A stretch of 32,604 nucleotides of DNA from Lactiplantibacillus daoliensis (GTDB lineage Bacteria; Bacillota; Bacilli; Lactobacillales; Lactobacillaceae), in the NCBI RefSeq assembly GCF_005405005.1, contig NZ_BJDH01000013.1, positions 1 to 32,604 on the forward strand, in the 5' to 3' direction. The notes beneath the pieces are model-generated. The model had not been told where the DNA came from. It ran no database searches and saw only the letters and a list, made by a program, of their open reading frames with translations. The translations under genes and the position numbers were made by a program. This document shows positions 1 through 8,552 of the stretch, piece after piece. The first letter of the stretch is position 1. Each line of letters opens with the position of its first letter.

Positions 1-69
1 AACAGAGATTTGTCTTGGTGTTTTTTATTTTATCAATTAGCTAAAAGTATTTGGCTAACTTGATTATAA

Positions 70-1932
70 AACGCGCGATTAGTTTTATTTGCTGTTGAAG
101 CTGCGTTCTTACTAATTCTCATTCAATATCTTCTATTCGGTAACATATATGGGGCAATTAGCTGGGCTCTTTTTCATAAAAGAATCTACATATTTAGTGT
201 ATTACTTTTAACAATTTTTGGTTGGGGAATTACTAGCATTGTTAATCGTCTGTGGATTGGCAACAGTCTGTTTATAGACAGTATCCTGATTTTTGGCTTT
301 ATCAGCAACCAAAAAATGTTTTTTCGTCAAGAACCACTGTTGTTTAGTGACCTAACAATGATTTCAAATACCGGCCAACTTGTTTCAATGATTAGACTAA
401 AGAGTATCATCCTAATAATAATACTTTGTATTTTCGTAATTTTGCTTAATTATTTGGGCTTTAAGCAACAAAAATTCCCTAAACATTTTTTAAACCTACC
501 TACTCGAATTGTCGGTCTGTGCGCAACAGTTTTCATGATTTTATCCTTCCTTAGGATTAATCATCCTAACAGTATTCCTGCTAAAGTATTCACCAAATTT
601 GGAGACACTTCATATACTTGGAGCCTGGACGAATCAGCTAGCAATAATGGTGCACTTTTAGCCTTCATCAATTCGATTGATACAACAATCATGGATAAAC
701 CTGAGGGATACTCACAGGCTCGAATGATATCAATTGTGGAAAAATACTCGAAAACTGCCACTACTATTAACAAAAAGCGATCACAGTCCAACATCAATAA
801 ACAGACTTTAATTTATGTCCTAAGCGAAAGTTTTTCAGACCCAACTCGCGTTCCCCATCTAAAAGTCAGTGCCGACCCGATTCCAAAAATCCGTAAGATC
901 AAACAAGAAACGACTTCCGGTAAGATGCTCAGTTCTGGATACGGTGGTGGGACGGCGAACATGGAATATATGGTTGATACCAGCTTAGACTTGAGCTTCT
1001 TCTCAAAAACACTGACAACGCCTTTTACACAACTTGTGCCTAATCAGAAAAAAGCTTACGCGATTACCGATTTATTTAAAAATAAAAATGCCATTCATAC
1101 CAATACCGGTACGTTTTACCGGCGGGTCGCAGTGTATAAAAAATTCGGCTTTCAAACTTTCAGGAACACCGATTCAACTGGCAACCAAAAATTACACTAT
1201 ACCAAGAAGATTCAAAAAAGTGACCTGATTGGCGACGATGAATCTTACAACAATGTTCTTTGGCAACTTAAGCACAAACAAGCTGGCCAATTTATTAGTT
1301 TAGCAACCATGCAAAATCATCTGCCGTACACAAACAAATACTACCATGATGCATACAAGATTCATGGAAAAGCCAGCAAGAATACCAAAAAAGAAATCAC
1401 TAATTACACCCAAGGCATTCATTTAACAGATTCTTCGACCCGCGTCTTTATTAATCAACTTGATAAAATACAACGGCCAATCACAGTCCTTTGGTATGGT
1501 GATCATCTTGCAGGCATTTATAACGGCGATAGTATGGCTCGTTACAACATACCATTACATGAGCCTGATTACTTCATCTACAGTAATAGTTACGCACGCC
1601 AGCACGGCTATGGTCAGACTAAGTTACGTACAAATACTAAGGTTGCTGGTTCCAATACCCTCTCAGCACTAGTATTGGCACACATGAACCAGAAGGTTAC
1701 GCCCTACTATGCGCTTATTACCGAAGTATTGGAGAAACTACCCGCAATGGCGACGGACAGTCAAAACGGTGATGCTACATTATTGGTTAACCAAAACAAT
1801 CAGCAAACTCATCTAAATAAATTAAACGCGAAACAACGTCAATTATATGAAGATTATAAAATGGTTCAGTATGATCTAACCGCTGGCAAATCTTATGTCA
1901 GTAAGACTAATTTCATGACAAAAATTAATTAA
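70..1932 (+). pseudogene. LTA synthase-like sulfatase-fold membrane protein, 5' end damaged or missing
   Basis: The product resembles the LtaS/phosphoglycerol transferase group of the alkaline phosphatase superfamily, membrane proteins with an extracellular catalytic domain that transfer phosphoglycerol-type groups to surface glycans. Numbering from the first in-frame ATG (316), I see ESFSD near residue 171 (metal-site Glu), YGGGTANMEY with the likely Thr nucleophile at 213, a TMQNHLPY block and WYGDHLAGIY, all in family order. The reading frame is open from 70, and residues encoded at 76-315 form hydrophobic segments followed by the family-like stretch KMFFRQEPLLFSDL, so the ATG at 316 is not the natural start and has no ribosome site. 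Just upstream are in-frame stops at 61-63 and 67-69, and neither other frame continues the protein cleanly. I infer a 5' frameshift or truncation. An IS110 copy starts 27 bases after the stop. Confidence 0.7.
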
Positions 1933-1958
1933 TATAGCTCCTTGTCAATAACTGTGGC

Positions 1959-2201
1959 TCTTTGTCAAACATCCTAAAGTAAGAGGTATCAAGATTGTGA
2001 CGACAATCTTGATACCTCTTTTACTATACTTAAATTGAGGTTGAGGTCGTCAACACCAGTGGAATATAAATTCCGAGTGTCAAACTGGCCCAGCAACACG
2101 TAGTGAATAGTTAGATTTAGGATGTGGGTCTTTAAGATCGAGCGTAGAAAATGAACGGATCTATGTTGTTGTTGCCTCAAAAATATTTGGAAGGTGATAA
2201 A
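1959..2201 (+). ncRNA. Candidate IS110 bridge RNA region (5' noncoding end)
   Basis: IS110 recombinases of the IS621 type are guided by a structured RNA transcribed from the noncoding end upstream of the recombinase gene. Here 243 noncoding bases precede the likely GTG start at 2202. They contain a perfect 18-bp stem (1981-1998 with 2003-2020, loop GACG). A second hairpin has CCAGT 2056-2060 pairing with ACTGG 2084-2088 and GGAAT 2061-2065 pairing with ATTCC 2070-2074, leaving a one-sided bulge at 2075-2083. The octamer TGTCAAAC at 2078-2085, mostly in that bulge, repeats the octamer 5-12 bases inside the left end (1963-1970), as a donor guide should. TTGAGG twice at 2035-2046 can pair with CCTCAA at 2175-2180. 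The RNA itself is inferred. Confidence 0.45.
1981..2020 (+). repeat. Perfect 18-bp inverted repeat near the IS110 left end
   Basis: The arms AAGAGGTATCAAGATTGT (1981-1998) and ACAATCTTGATACCTCTT (2003-2020) are fully complementary around a 4-base loop, and a short T stretch follows. It could be the 5' stem-loop of a bridge RNA, or a terminator protecting the IS from outside transcription. It recurs at 6989-7028. Confidence 0.85.
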
Positions 2202-3404
2202 GTGCATGTTTTGGGTATTGATGTCAGTCGAGGGAAAAGTAGCTGTGCGCTTTTGCATGATCACACGGTGATTAAGGAGTTTCAGATTACTCATAATAAG
2301 GCTGGTTTTTCAAAGCTTAAATCTGTAATTACAAATGATCTGCCAGTAACAACAGTGTTCGAGACTACGGGTATTTATTCTAGAACGCTGACGCGGTTCT
2401 TTAACGACGAAGGATTACATTATTTGGAAATAAATCCTTTGGAGTCGTCAATCCGTATGGCAGGATTACGAAGACAGAAAACTGATCGATCAGATGCAAT
2501 TAAACTAGCGCTTCTTGGAATTGAGCAAAGGACGTTAATCCATAGCCGTAGGCCATACTCTAAACCGTATGAACAGCTTCATCTAATGGCACATCGATAT
2601 TTAGAGATAACTAAGGAACGTTCGCGGACGATGAACCATTTACATGCGGCACTAGATCAAACCTTTTCAGAACTAAATGATATATTTAACCCAATTCGGT
2701 CAGTGTTAGGACTAACTTTTGTTAGTTTATATCCTCACCCAGACTTTTTGATTGGATATATTCCAGAAACAATGGCTAAACAAGTTACTAGTTGTGTGAG
2801 CTCTAAAATCCATTCGGATTTAATTTTACGTCGATGTAAGCAAGTTTGGCAGGCAGGTCAGCTGTCCTATCCTGCACAACCTGCAGATTCGTTTTTAATT
2901 GACCAGATTCATGAATACTGTGAAGAAATCCAGCAGTATAACCAAGTCCATGATGCATTGAAACGACAATTAATTACTTACGCAAGAACTTTGCCAGAGT
3001 TTAATCTCATCACAAGTATTCCCGGCGTAGGAGAAATATCCACGGCACTGTTACTAGGATTCACGGGTGAAATTAAAAGGTTTTCGACCTAAAAGCAATT
3101 GAACGCTTATGTTGGAATTGATTTACGACGAGTTCAGTCTGGTGGCTTTAAGGAAGCCGACCGGATAAACCGGAGAGGTCAAAATAGTGCTCGCTATATC
3201 ATGGTTGAGATGATCAGGAGCATGCTCAGAAATAAAGCACGAATGAATAATCATATCGTGGATTATTATTACAAATTAAAAAAAGAACCACATCCTAAAC
3301 CGGACATGGTTGCCACAATTGCTTGTGTGAATAGGCTTGATAGGACAATTATGAACTTGGTCTGCACGAACCAAGCTTATGATTATACTAAAACTTCCCA
3401 TTAA
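2202..3404 (+). pseudogene. IS110 DEDD recombinase split by an in-frame TAA, copy 1
   Basis: This is an RNA-guided IS110 transposase with an N-terminal RuvC-like DEDD domain and a C-terminal Transposase_20 domain carrying the catalytic serine. The likely start is GTG 2202, behind GGAAGGTG; an ATG at 2151 in the same frame lacks a comparable site and would add 17 atypical residues. From GTG 2202, GIDVSRGK supplies D7, VFETTGIY supplies E54, and KTDRSDA supplies D95 and D98. The PGVGEISTALLLG motif opens the second domain. TAA at 3090-3092 then interrupts the frame. The same frame continues with KQLNAYVGIDLRRVQSGG, whose Ser codon at 3138-3140 is the expected nucleophile. Full length would be about 400 residues, normal for the family. 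The N-terminal product alone lacks the serine. CAA (Gln) to TAA is a plausible origin. Confidence 0.85.
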
Positions 3405-3439
3405 GCTCATTATTTGAGTATCGTTACACCTAACATTTA

Positions 3440-3475
3440 TGACAGCTTTTTTTCCTAGTAAGCTGTCACTTTTTA
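3440..3475 (+). terminator. Terminator-like hairpin at the IS110 3' end
   Basis: TGACAGCTT (3440-3448) pairs with AAGCTGTCA (3460-3468), and CTTTTT follows. It lies 36 bases after the recombinase stop and inside the element, so it probably ends the recombinase transcript. Confidence 0.6.
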
Positions 3476-3549
3476 GTTTACTCTTTTTTTGAAAAATAGA
3501 TATTTGACATTCTACTAGAACAGCTGTTGATGAATGATTCTATGTGAAA

Positions 3550-3580
3550 CCAATTCATTTTCGAGTTGGCTTCTTTTTTT
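3550..3580 (+). terminator. Rho-independent terminator, probably of the LTA-synthase-like gene
   Basis: CCAATTC (3550-3556) pairs with GAGTTGG (3563-3569, one G-T pair), and a T-rich run follows to 3580. It lies just outside the IS110 right end. Before the insertion it would have been about 50 bases downstream of the stop at 1932. Confidence 0.55.
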
Positions 3581-4375
3581 GACTTTGATTGTAAATTCAA
3601 TTCGTATACTCATATAAAGATATGACCATTTTTTAACCACACGTCGCACAAATGATCTGCTTGATTCTTCATTTCACAACATCTGCTGAACCGCTCAAGT
3701 TCTGATATTTCATCATGTTTTTGATGAGTGTTAAGTATTTACAATCCTCAGTTAGGCAAACGATGACCATTCTATTGGCTGGCGTCTTCAGAAATCTGGC
3801 AATACAGTTTAGTCAGTAAATCAAAGGCATGCTGATAAAATTATAACTGGTATCGCTTTTTTTGCAGGCTTTAAGATACTTGAGCGTTTTTTGAAGCTGA
3901 ATGCAAACATTATCAAATCTTTCCACAACAAACGCTTGTACAAACAAATCTCTTCTGAACTTACAGTCCTACTCCGTAATAATTATCTAACAAATGCCGA
4001 CAATTTATGGATGACTTTTAAAGTTACCGAATACAAATTTTTCAAATTTGATTCCCTTACATCTTAGCCGGTCTATAATAATCTATGTCTGCATTTCCAA
4101 TGATTTAGCCTTTCAACAACGCGTCTCTGGAAGTAACTATCCCAAGATTAGAATATCTTTATATTGCTAACATTGAATTGATTGACTAGTGTGTTGAACT
4201 ATTCTCGACTTTTTCCCTTAAGATTAAGAACAAGTTTGATTTTTTTACTGAATTTTACCAAACTTCCAATATAGTAAGAAAATATGTAGAAGCTTTACAA
4301 TATTGTTTAGTCAAAACTAGGTGACTCATTTTTCATAACATTATTATGCTTGCAAACCGGGCAAAACCTGTTAAA
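3581..4375. other. Noncoding AT-rich stretch, no gene recognised
   Basis: About 800 bases without a convincing reading frame on either strand. I found no transposase remnant, tRNA or clear repeat. It may be decayed sequence between the IS110 copy and the promoter of the priming transferase. Confidence 0.6.
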
Positions 4376-4381
4376 ATTCAC

Positions 4382-4409
4382 TTACATATCATATATTCTT
4401 TGGTATAAT
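4382..4409 (+). promoter_or_regulatory. Candidate promoter of the priming transferase
   Basis: A consensus -10 TATAAT at 4404-4409 lies 16 bases after a weak -35-like TTACAT at 4382-4387. The leader to the preferred ATG at 4590 would be about 175 bases. Confidence 0.5.
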
Positions 4410-4589
4410 GTGAGTGAATACTTTAATTCTTGTTTGATAAAAGAATACATTATTATTTGACCGAGCTGAGACATGTCAACATAGTCAGAATGGAACAGTA
4501 CAGAAAAGAATATGAGCTTCATACTTTTTGGCACTTATTCCATTGTACCCGATTTGGGGAAAATAAAGAGGAAGTTTAGGGTGTATATA

Positions 4590-5255
4590 ATGGAATACAA
4601 GGAACGGGAAATTAGGCCCATCACAATTGATGTGGATCGACAACATAAACGTTATGGTTATCGTGCAATCAAAAGGGGGTTTGACTTTTTAGCCAGTCTA
4701 GCTGGCTTAGTTATCCTATTTCCATTATTTCTGCTGGTTGCGATTGCCATCAAGATAGAAGATCCTAAGGGGAGTGTTTTCTACTCACAAATTCGCTTAG
4801 GTAAAAATCAAACTCCATTTAAGATGTATAAATTTCGATCAATGGTTTCAAACGCTGACGAATTGCTAACGCGACTATTAAACCAAAATGAAATTGATGG
4901 TGCTATGTTCAAGATGCATGATGATCCTAGAGTTACAAAAACAGGACGATTTATTAGAAAATACAGCATCGATGAATTACCACAATTACTCAACGTACTG
5001 TTAGGTCAAATGAGCCTTGTCGGTCCAAGACCACCGTTGCCTCGAGAGGTTGAAGAATATACCGATTACGACAAGCAACGGTTAACCGTTAAGCCTGGAT
5101 GTACTGGTCTATGGCAGGCAACAGTTCGTAACAGTGTCGGGTTTGATGAAATGGTAAAACTTGATTTAATTTATATTTCACGTCGAAGTATCGGGTTCGA
5201 TTTATACGTTATTATAAAAACTTTGATAGTTTTCATAAAGCCAAATGCTTATTAG
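4590..5255 (+). CDS. Polyprenyl sugar-phosphate transferase (EPS priming enzyme)
   Basis: This membrane enzyme starts each repeat unit by moving a sugar-1-phosphate from a UDP-sugar to undecaprenyl phosphate on the cytoplasmic face. One N-terminal membrane segment (residues about 25-47, after KRGFDFLASLAG) precedes the bacterial sugar transferase domain. Family marks are YKFRSM, the DDPRVTKTGRFIRKYSIDEL block with its D-E pair, LPQLLNVLLG, MSLVGPRPP and KPGCTGLWQ. I prefer ATG 4590, behind AGGGTG, giving 221 residues, the usual size of the short WbaP/PglC-like type. ATG 4512 would add 26 unlike residues and has a poor ribosome site. It is the only priming enzyme in the window but is encoded opposite to the main EPS operon and lies between two IS110 copies. 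The sugar (glucose, galactose or other) cannot be read from sequence. Confidence 0.9.
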   Translation: MEYKEREIRPITIDVDRQHKRYGYRAIKRGFDFLASLAGLVILFPLFLLVAIAIKIEDPKGSVFYSQIRLGKNQTPFKMYKFRSMVSNADELLTRLLNQNEIDGAMFKMHDDPRVTKTGRFIRKYSIDELPQLLNVLLGQMSLVGPRPPLPREVEEYTDYDKQRLTVKPGCTGLWQATVRNSVGFDEMVKLDLIYISRRSIGFDLYVIIKTLIVFIKPNAY

Positions 5256-5267
5256 TATTTTAAAAAC

Positions 5268-5305
5268 ACCGCCAAATGTTCTTGATACATTTAGCGGCGT
5301 TTTAT
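5268..5305 (+). terminator. Rho-independent terminator after the priming transferase
   Basis: ACCGCCAAATGT (5268-5279) pairs with ACATTTAGCGGCGT (5287-5300) with one mismatch, and TTTT follows. It lies 13 bases after the stop, so the flippase downstream probably has its own promoter or depends on read-through. Confidence 0.75.
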
Positions 5306-5416
5306 TAAGTATGTTCATCTAATTCAATTGTTAAAAAACGTGATACACTGCTCACATAATCGAAAGAATCAAATTTATTACCATTTGATCAATAGCATAG
5401 GGGCTACTTTTCTACG

Positions 5417-6835
5417 ATGAAATTAATAAAAAATTATTTATACAATGCTGGCTATAATATTTTGATATTATTAACTCCACTAATAACAGTCCCATATATT
5501 TCTCGAGTAATCGGACCTGTTGGTGTTGGAATTAACGCATCAACAAATTCCGTGATTACCTATTTCTTATTGGCAGGTACGGTAGGTATAACTATTTACG
5601 GTAATCGTGAAATTGCATTTACACGTGATAATATTATTAAGCGTTCAAAAACCTTTTGGGAAATTGAATTTCTTCAGATACTCATGATCAGTCTCTCTTA
5701 CATCATGTTTTTGCTGTTTCTTTCTTTCCAGCATGAGTATAAAATTGAATTTTTTTATCAATCATTTTATATTATTGCTGGAGCATTCGATATTTCCTGG
5801 TACTTTATGGGACTTGAAGACTTCAAAAAGACTGTACTTCGAAACGCAATGGTAAAAATAGTCTCATTATTTGCAATCTTTATCTTAGTTCGACATAACA
5901 CGGACGTCACCAAATATATTGGTATATTGTCTATCACGCAATTAATTGGCAATTTAACACTTTGGCCGTATCTCAAAAAAAGTGTTTTGGCACCTAAATG
6001 GAACGCTCTACACATTCTGAAACACTTAAAACCTTCATTAGTTTTATTTATACCACAAATTGCAACCAGTATTTATCTAGCTCTGAACAAAACTATGTTA
6101 TGGAAACTAGATTCAGTATCTGCTTCAGGATACTACGACTACTCAGACAAACTTATAAAACTTGTTTTAGCAATAGTAACTGCAACTGGTACCGTAATGC
6201 TTCCACACATTGCTAACCTATTTGCAAATCGAAAATTTTCTGCTGTGAAGTATTATTTATACAATTCTTTTGATTTTGTACTGGCAATTTCAATACCTAT
6301 GGCCTTTGGCGTTGCCTCTATTGCAATTCCATTAGCTCCACTATTTTTCGGTCAGCAATTTAATTCTGTTGGTATACTTCTCATCATTGAAGCTCCAGTT
6401 ATCGTTCTAATTGGTTTAAGTAATGTTATAGGACAGCAATACCTTCTGCCGACAAAGCGTACGCGCCAATTCACGTTATCAGTCACAATCGGAGCAGTTG
6501 TTAATATTCTCATTAATATTCCACTCATATTGCTTTTAGGTGTTAGTGGCGCAATGATTGCAACCCTAATTTCGGAATTGTGTGTAACAGTATATCAACT
6601 TTATGTTGTTCATTCCGATTTACTTCCAAGTATTCTATTTAAAAACCTTTGGAAGTATTCAGTTGCTGGATTTCTAATGTTTATTTTTGTATTTCCATTG
6701 AGTCTAATCATGAAAGTTAACACTTTTAACCTATCTGCTCAAATTTCCATTGGTATCTTAACTTATATTGGCAGTATTTTAGTACTACAGCCATCAATAC
6801 TAAAACATTTAAATAAATTACATTTAAATATTTGA
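5417..6835 (+). CDS. wzx: Wzx-type polysaccharide flippase
   Basis: A polytopic protein of the MOP superfamily (polysaccharide biosynthesis / RfbX type) that would flip the lipid-linked repeat unit to the outer face of the membrane. The N-terminus follows the family pattern: NAGYNILILLTPLITVPYIS, then RVIGPVGVG, and then GNREIAF after the second membrane segment. Hydrophobic segments recur along all 472 residues, consistent with 12-14 helices, and the YFMGLEDFK loop is typical. ATG 5417 is chosen because the family N-terminal motif starts there, although the upstream GGGGC is a weak ribosome site. The codon pattern is AT-rich, like the - strand EPS genes. It is the only flippase seen in the window. 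The second IS110 copy begins 132 bases after the stop. Confidence 0.9.
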   Translation: MKLIKNYLYNAGYNILILLTPLITVPYISRVIGPVGVGINASTNSVITYFLLAGTVGITIYGNREIAFTRDNIIKRSKTFWEIEFLQILMISLSYIMFLLFLSFQHEYKIEFFYQSFYIIAGAFDISWYFMGLEDFKKTVLRNAMVKIVSLFAIFILVRHNTDVTKYIGILSITQLIGNLTLWPYLKKSVLAPKWNALHILKHLKPSLVLFIPQIATSIYLALNKTMLWKLDSVSASGYYDYSDKLIKLVLAIVTATGTVMLPHIANLFANRKFSAVKYYLYNSFDFVLAISIPMAFGVASIAIPLAPLFFGQQFNSVGILLIIEAPVIVLIGLSNVIGQQYLLPTKRTRQFTLSVTIGAVVNILINIPLILLLGVSGAMIATLISELCVTVYQLYVVHSDLLPSILFKNLWKYSVAGFLMFIFVFPLSLIMKVNTFNLSAQISIGILTYIGSILVLQPSILKHLNKLHLNI

Positions 6836-6966
6836 TGCTCTCTTCAAGATACACAATTAAGCTCCTGTTGGTTATAATCCACAAATCAACACATAGTGTT
6901 TACTTTGATAAATTAAAAGTGAAAAATGATTAAAAAAATCCGTTGTTCGTAATCAAGAAAAATGGT

Positions 6967-7209
6967 TCTTTGTCAAACATCCTAAAGTAAGAGGTATCAA
7001 GATTGTGACGACAATCTTGATACCTCTTTTACTATACTTAAATTGAGGTTGAGGTCGTCAACACCAGTGGAATATAAATTCCGAGTGTCAAACTGGCCCA
7101 GCAACACGTAGTGAATAGTTAGATTTAGGATGTGGGTCTTTAAGATCGAGCGTAGAAAATGAACGGATCTATGTTGTTGTTGCCTCAAAAATATTTGGAA
7201 GGTGATAAA
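6967..7209 (+). ncRNA. Candidate IS110 bridge RNA region, copy 2
   Basis: Same sequence as 1959-2201: the 18-bp stem at 6989-7028, the bulged hairpin around 7064-7096, and the repeated octamer TGTCAAAC at 6971-6978 and 7086-7093. The run TGTTGTTG in the segment just before the recombinase start (about 7172-7183) also occurs in this copy's right flank (8530-8537). That could reflect a target guide, but it is low-complexity and only suggestive. Confidence 0.4.
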
Positions 7210-8412
7210 GTGCATGTTTTGGGTATTGATGTCAGTCGAGGGAAAAGTAGCTGTGCGCTTTTGCATGATCACACGGTGATTAAGGAGTTTCAGATTACTC
7301 ATAATAAGGCTGGTTTTTCAAAGCTTAAATCTGTAATTACAAATGATCTGCCAGTAACAACAGTGTTCGAGACTACGGGTATTTATTCTAGAACGCTGAC
7401 GCGGTTCTTTAACGACGAAGGATTACATTATTTGGAAATAAATCCTTTGGAGTCGTCAATCCGTATGGCAGGATTACGAAGACAGAAAACTGATCGATCA
7501 GATGCAATTAAACTAGCGCTTCTTGGAATTGAGCAAAGGACGTTAATCCATAGCCGTAGGCCATACTCTAAACCGTATGAACAGCTTCATCTAATGGCAC
7601 ATCGATATTTAGAGATAACTAAGGAACGTTCGCGGACGATGAACCATTTACATGCGGCACTAGATCAAACCTTTTCAGAACTAAATGATATATTTAACCC
7701 AATTCGGTCAGTGTTAGGACTAACTTTTGTTAGTTTATATCCTCACCCAGACTTTTTGATTGGATATATTCCAGAAACAATGGCTAAACAAGTTACTAGT
7801 TGTGTGAGCTCTAAAATCCATTCGGATTTAATTTTACGTCGATGTAAGCAAGTTTGGCAGGCAGGTCAGCTGTCCTATCCTGCACAACCTGCAGATTCGT
7901 TTTTAATTGACCAGATTCATGAATACTGTGAAGAAATCCAGCAGTATAACCAAGTCCATGATGCATTGAAACGACAATTAATTACTTACGCAAGAACTTT
8001 GCCAGAGTTTAATCTCATCACAAGTATTCCCGGCGTAGGAGAAATATCCACGGCACTGTTACTAGGATTCACGGGTGAAATTAAAAGGTTTTCGACCTAA
8101 AAGCAATTGAACGCTTATGTTGGAATTGATTTACGACGAGTTCAGTCTGGTGGCTTTAAGGAAGCCGACCGGATAAACCGGAGAGGTCAAAATAGTGCTC
8201 GCTATATCATGGTTGAGATGATCAGGAGCATGCTCAGAAATAAAGCACGAATGAATAATCATATCGTGGATTATTATTACAAATTAAAAAAAGAACCACA
8301 TCCTAAACCGGACATGGTTGCCACAATTGCTTGTGTGAATAGGCTTGATAGGACAATTATGAACTTGGTCTGCACGAACCAAGCTTATGATTATACTAAA
8401 ACTTCCCATTAA
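7210..8412 (+). pseudogene. IS110 DEDD recombinase split by an in-frame TAA, copy 2
   Basis: Identical in translation to the copy at 2202-3404, with the same TAA at 8098-8100 separating the DEDD domain from the segment holding the catalytic serine (QSGG). Because both copies carry the same lesion, the stop arose before the duplication. Transposition must then have used a full-length enzyme in trans, stop read-through, complementation between the two halves, or gene conversion between the copies. I cannot tell which from the sequence. Confidence 0.85.
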
Positions 8413-8447
8413 GCTCATTATTTGAGTATCGTTACACCTAACATTTA

Positions 8448-8483
8448 TGACAGCTTTTTTTCCTAGTAAGCTGTCACTTTTTA
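8448..8483 (+). terminator. Terminator-like hairpin at the IS110 3' end, copy 2
   Basis: Same TGACAGCTT/AAGCTGTCA stem and T-run as at 3440-3475, 36 bases after the recombinase stop. Confidence 0.6.
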
Positions 8484-8552
8484 GTTTACTCTTTTTTTGA
8501 AAAATAGATATTTGACATTCTACTAGAACTGTTGTTGGTAATCAGTTATCTT

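Larger units (their letters stand above)
1959..3521 (+). mobile_element. IS110-family insertion sequence, copy 1
   Basis: The boundaries come from comparison with the second copy at 6967-8529. The two match from 1959 to 3521 at a constant offset of 5008 and diverge on both sides. The element is about 1.56 kb, with no obvious terminal inverted repeats or target duplication, which is usual for IS110. It holds a 243-base 5' noncoding region, a DEDD recombinase frame split by a stop codon, and a 117-base 3' noncoding region with a terminator-like hairpin. Each end is uncertain by a base or two because flanking bases may match by chance. It sits between the stop codon of the LTA-synthase-like gene and that gene's probable terminator. 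Confidence 0.9.
6967..8529 (+). mobile_element. IS110-family insertion sequence, copy 2
   Basis: I see no base differences from copy 1 when reading the two in parallel, and all translated products are identical, including the split. Both copies read on the + strand, so they form direct repeats 5008 bases apart. The left flank (6941-6966) and the right flank (8529-8545) both carry the short GTTGTT-GTAATCA motif, so this copy inserted between two units of a small local repeat. Identity suggests recent transposition or gene conversion. Confidence 0.9.

Noticed and set aside
2151-2201. ATG 2151 as the IS110 recombinase start
   Set aside because: It adds 17 atypical residues, and the GGAAGGTG site points to GTG 2202, where family homology begins. 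The segment may belong to the bridge RNA instead.
1989-2294. 101-residue - strand frame in the IS110 leader (and its copy at 6997-7302)
   Set aside because: It overlaps the palindrome and the recombinase start on the opposite strand, with no ribosome site or family resemblance. It is a shadow of structured DNA.
3522-4500. Hidden gene or transposase remnant in the ~1-kb gap
   Set aside because: Frames on both strands are short and unrelated to any family I recognise.
4512-4589. Longer start for the priming transferase at ATG 4512
   Set aside because: No good ribosome site. The added residues do not resemble the family, and ATG 4590 has AGGGTG and gives the usual length.
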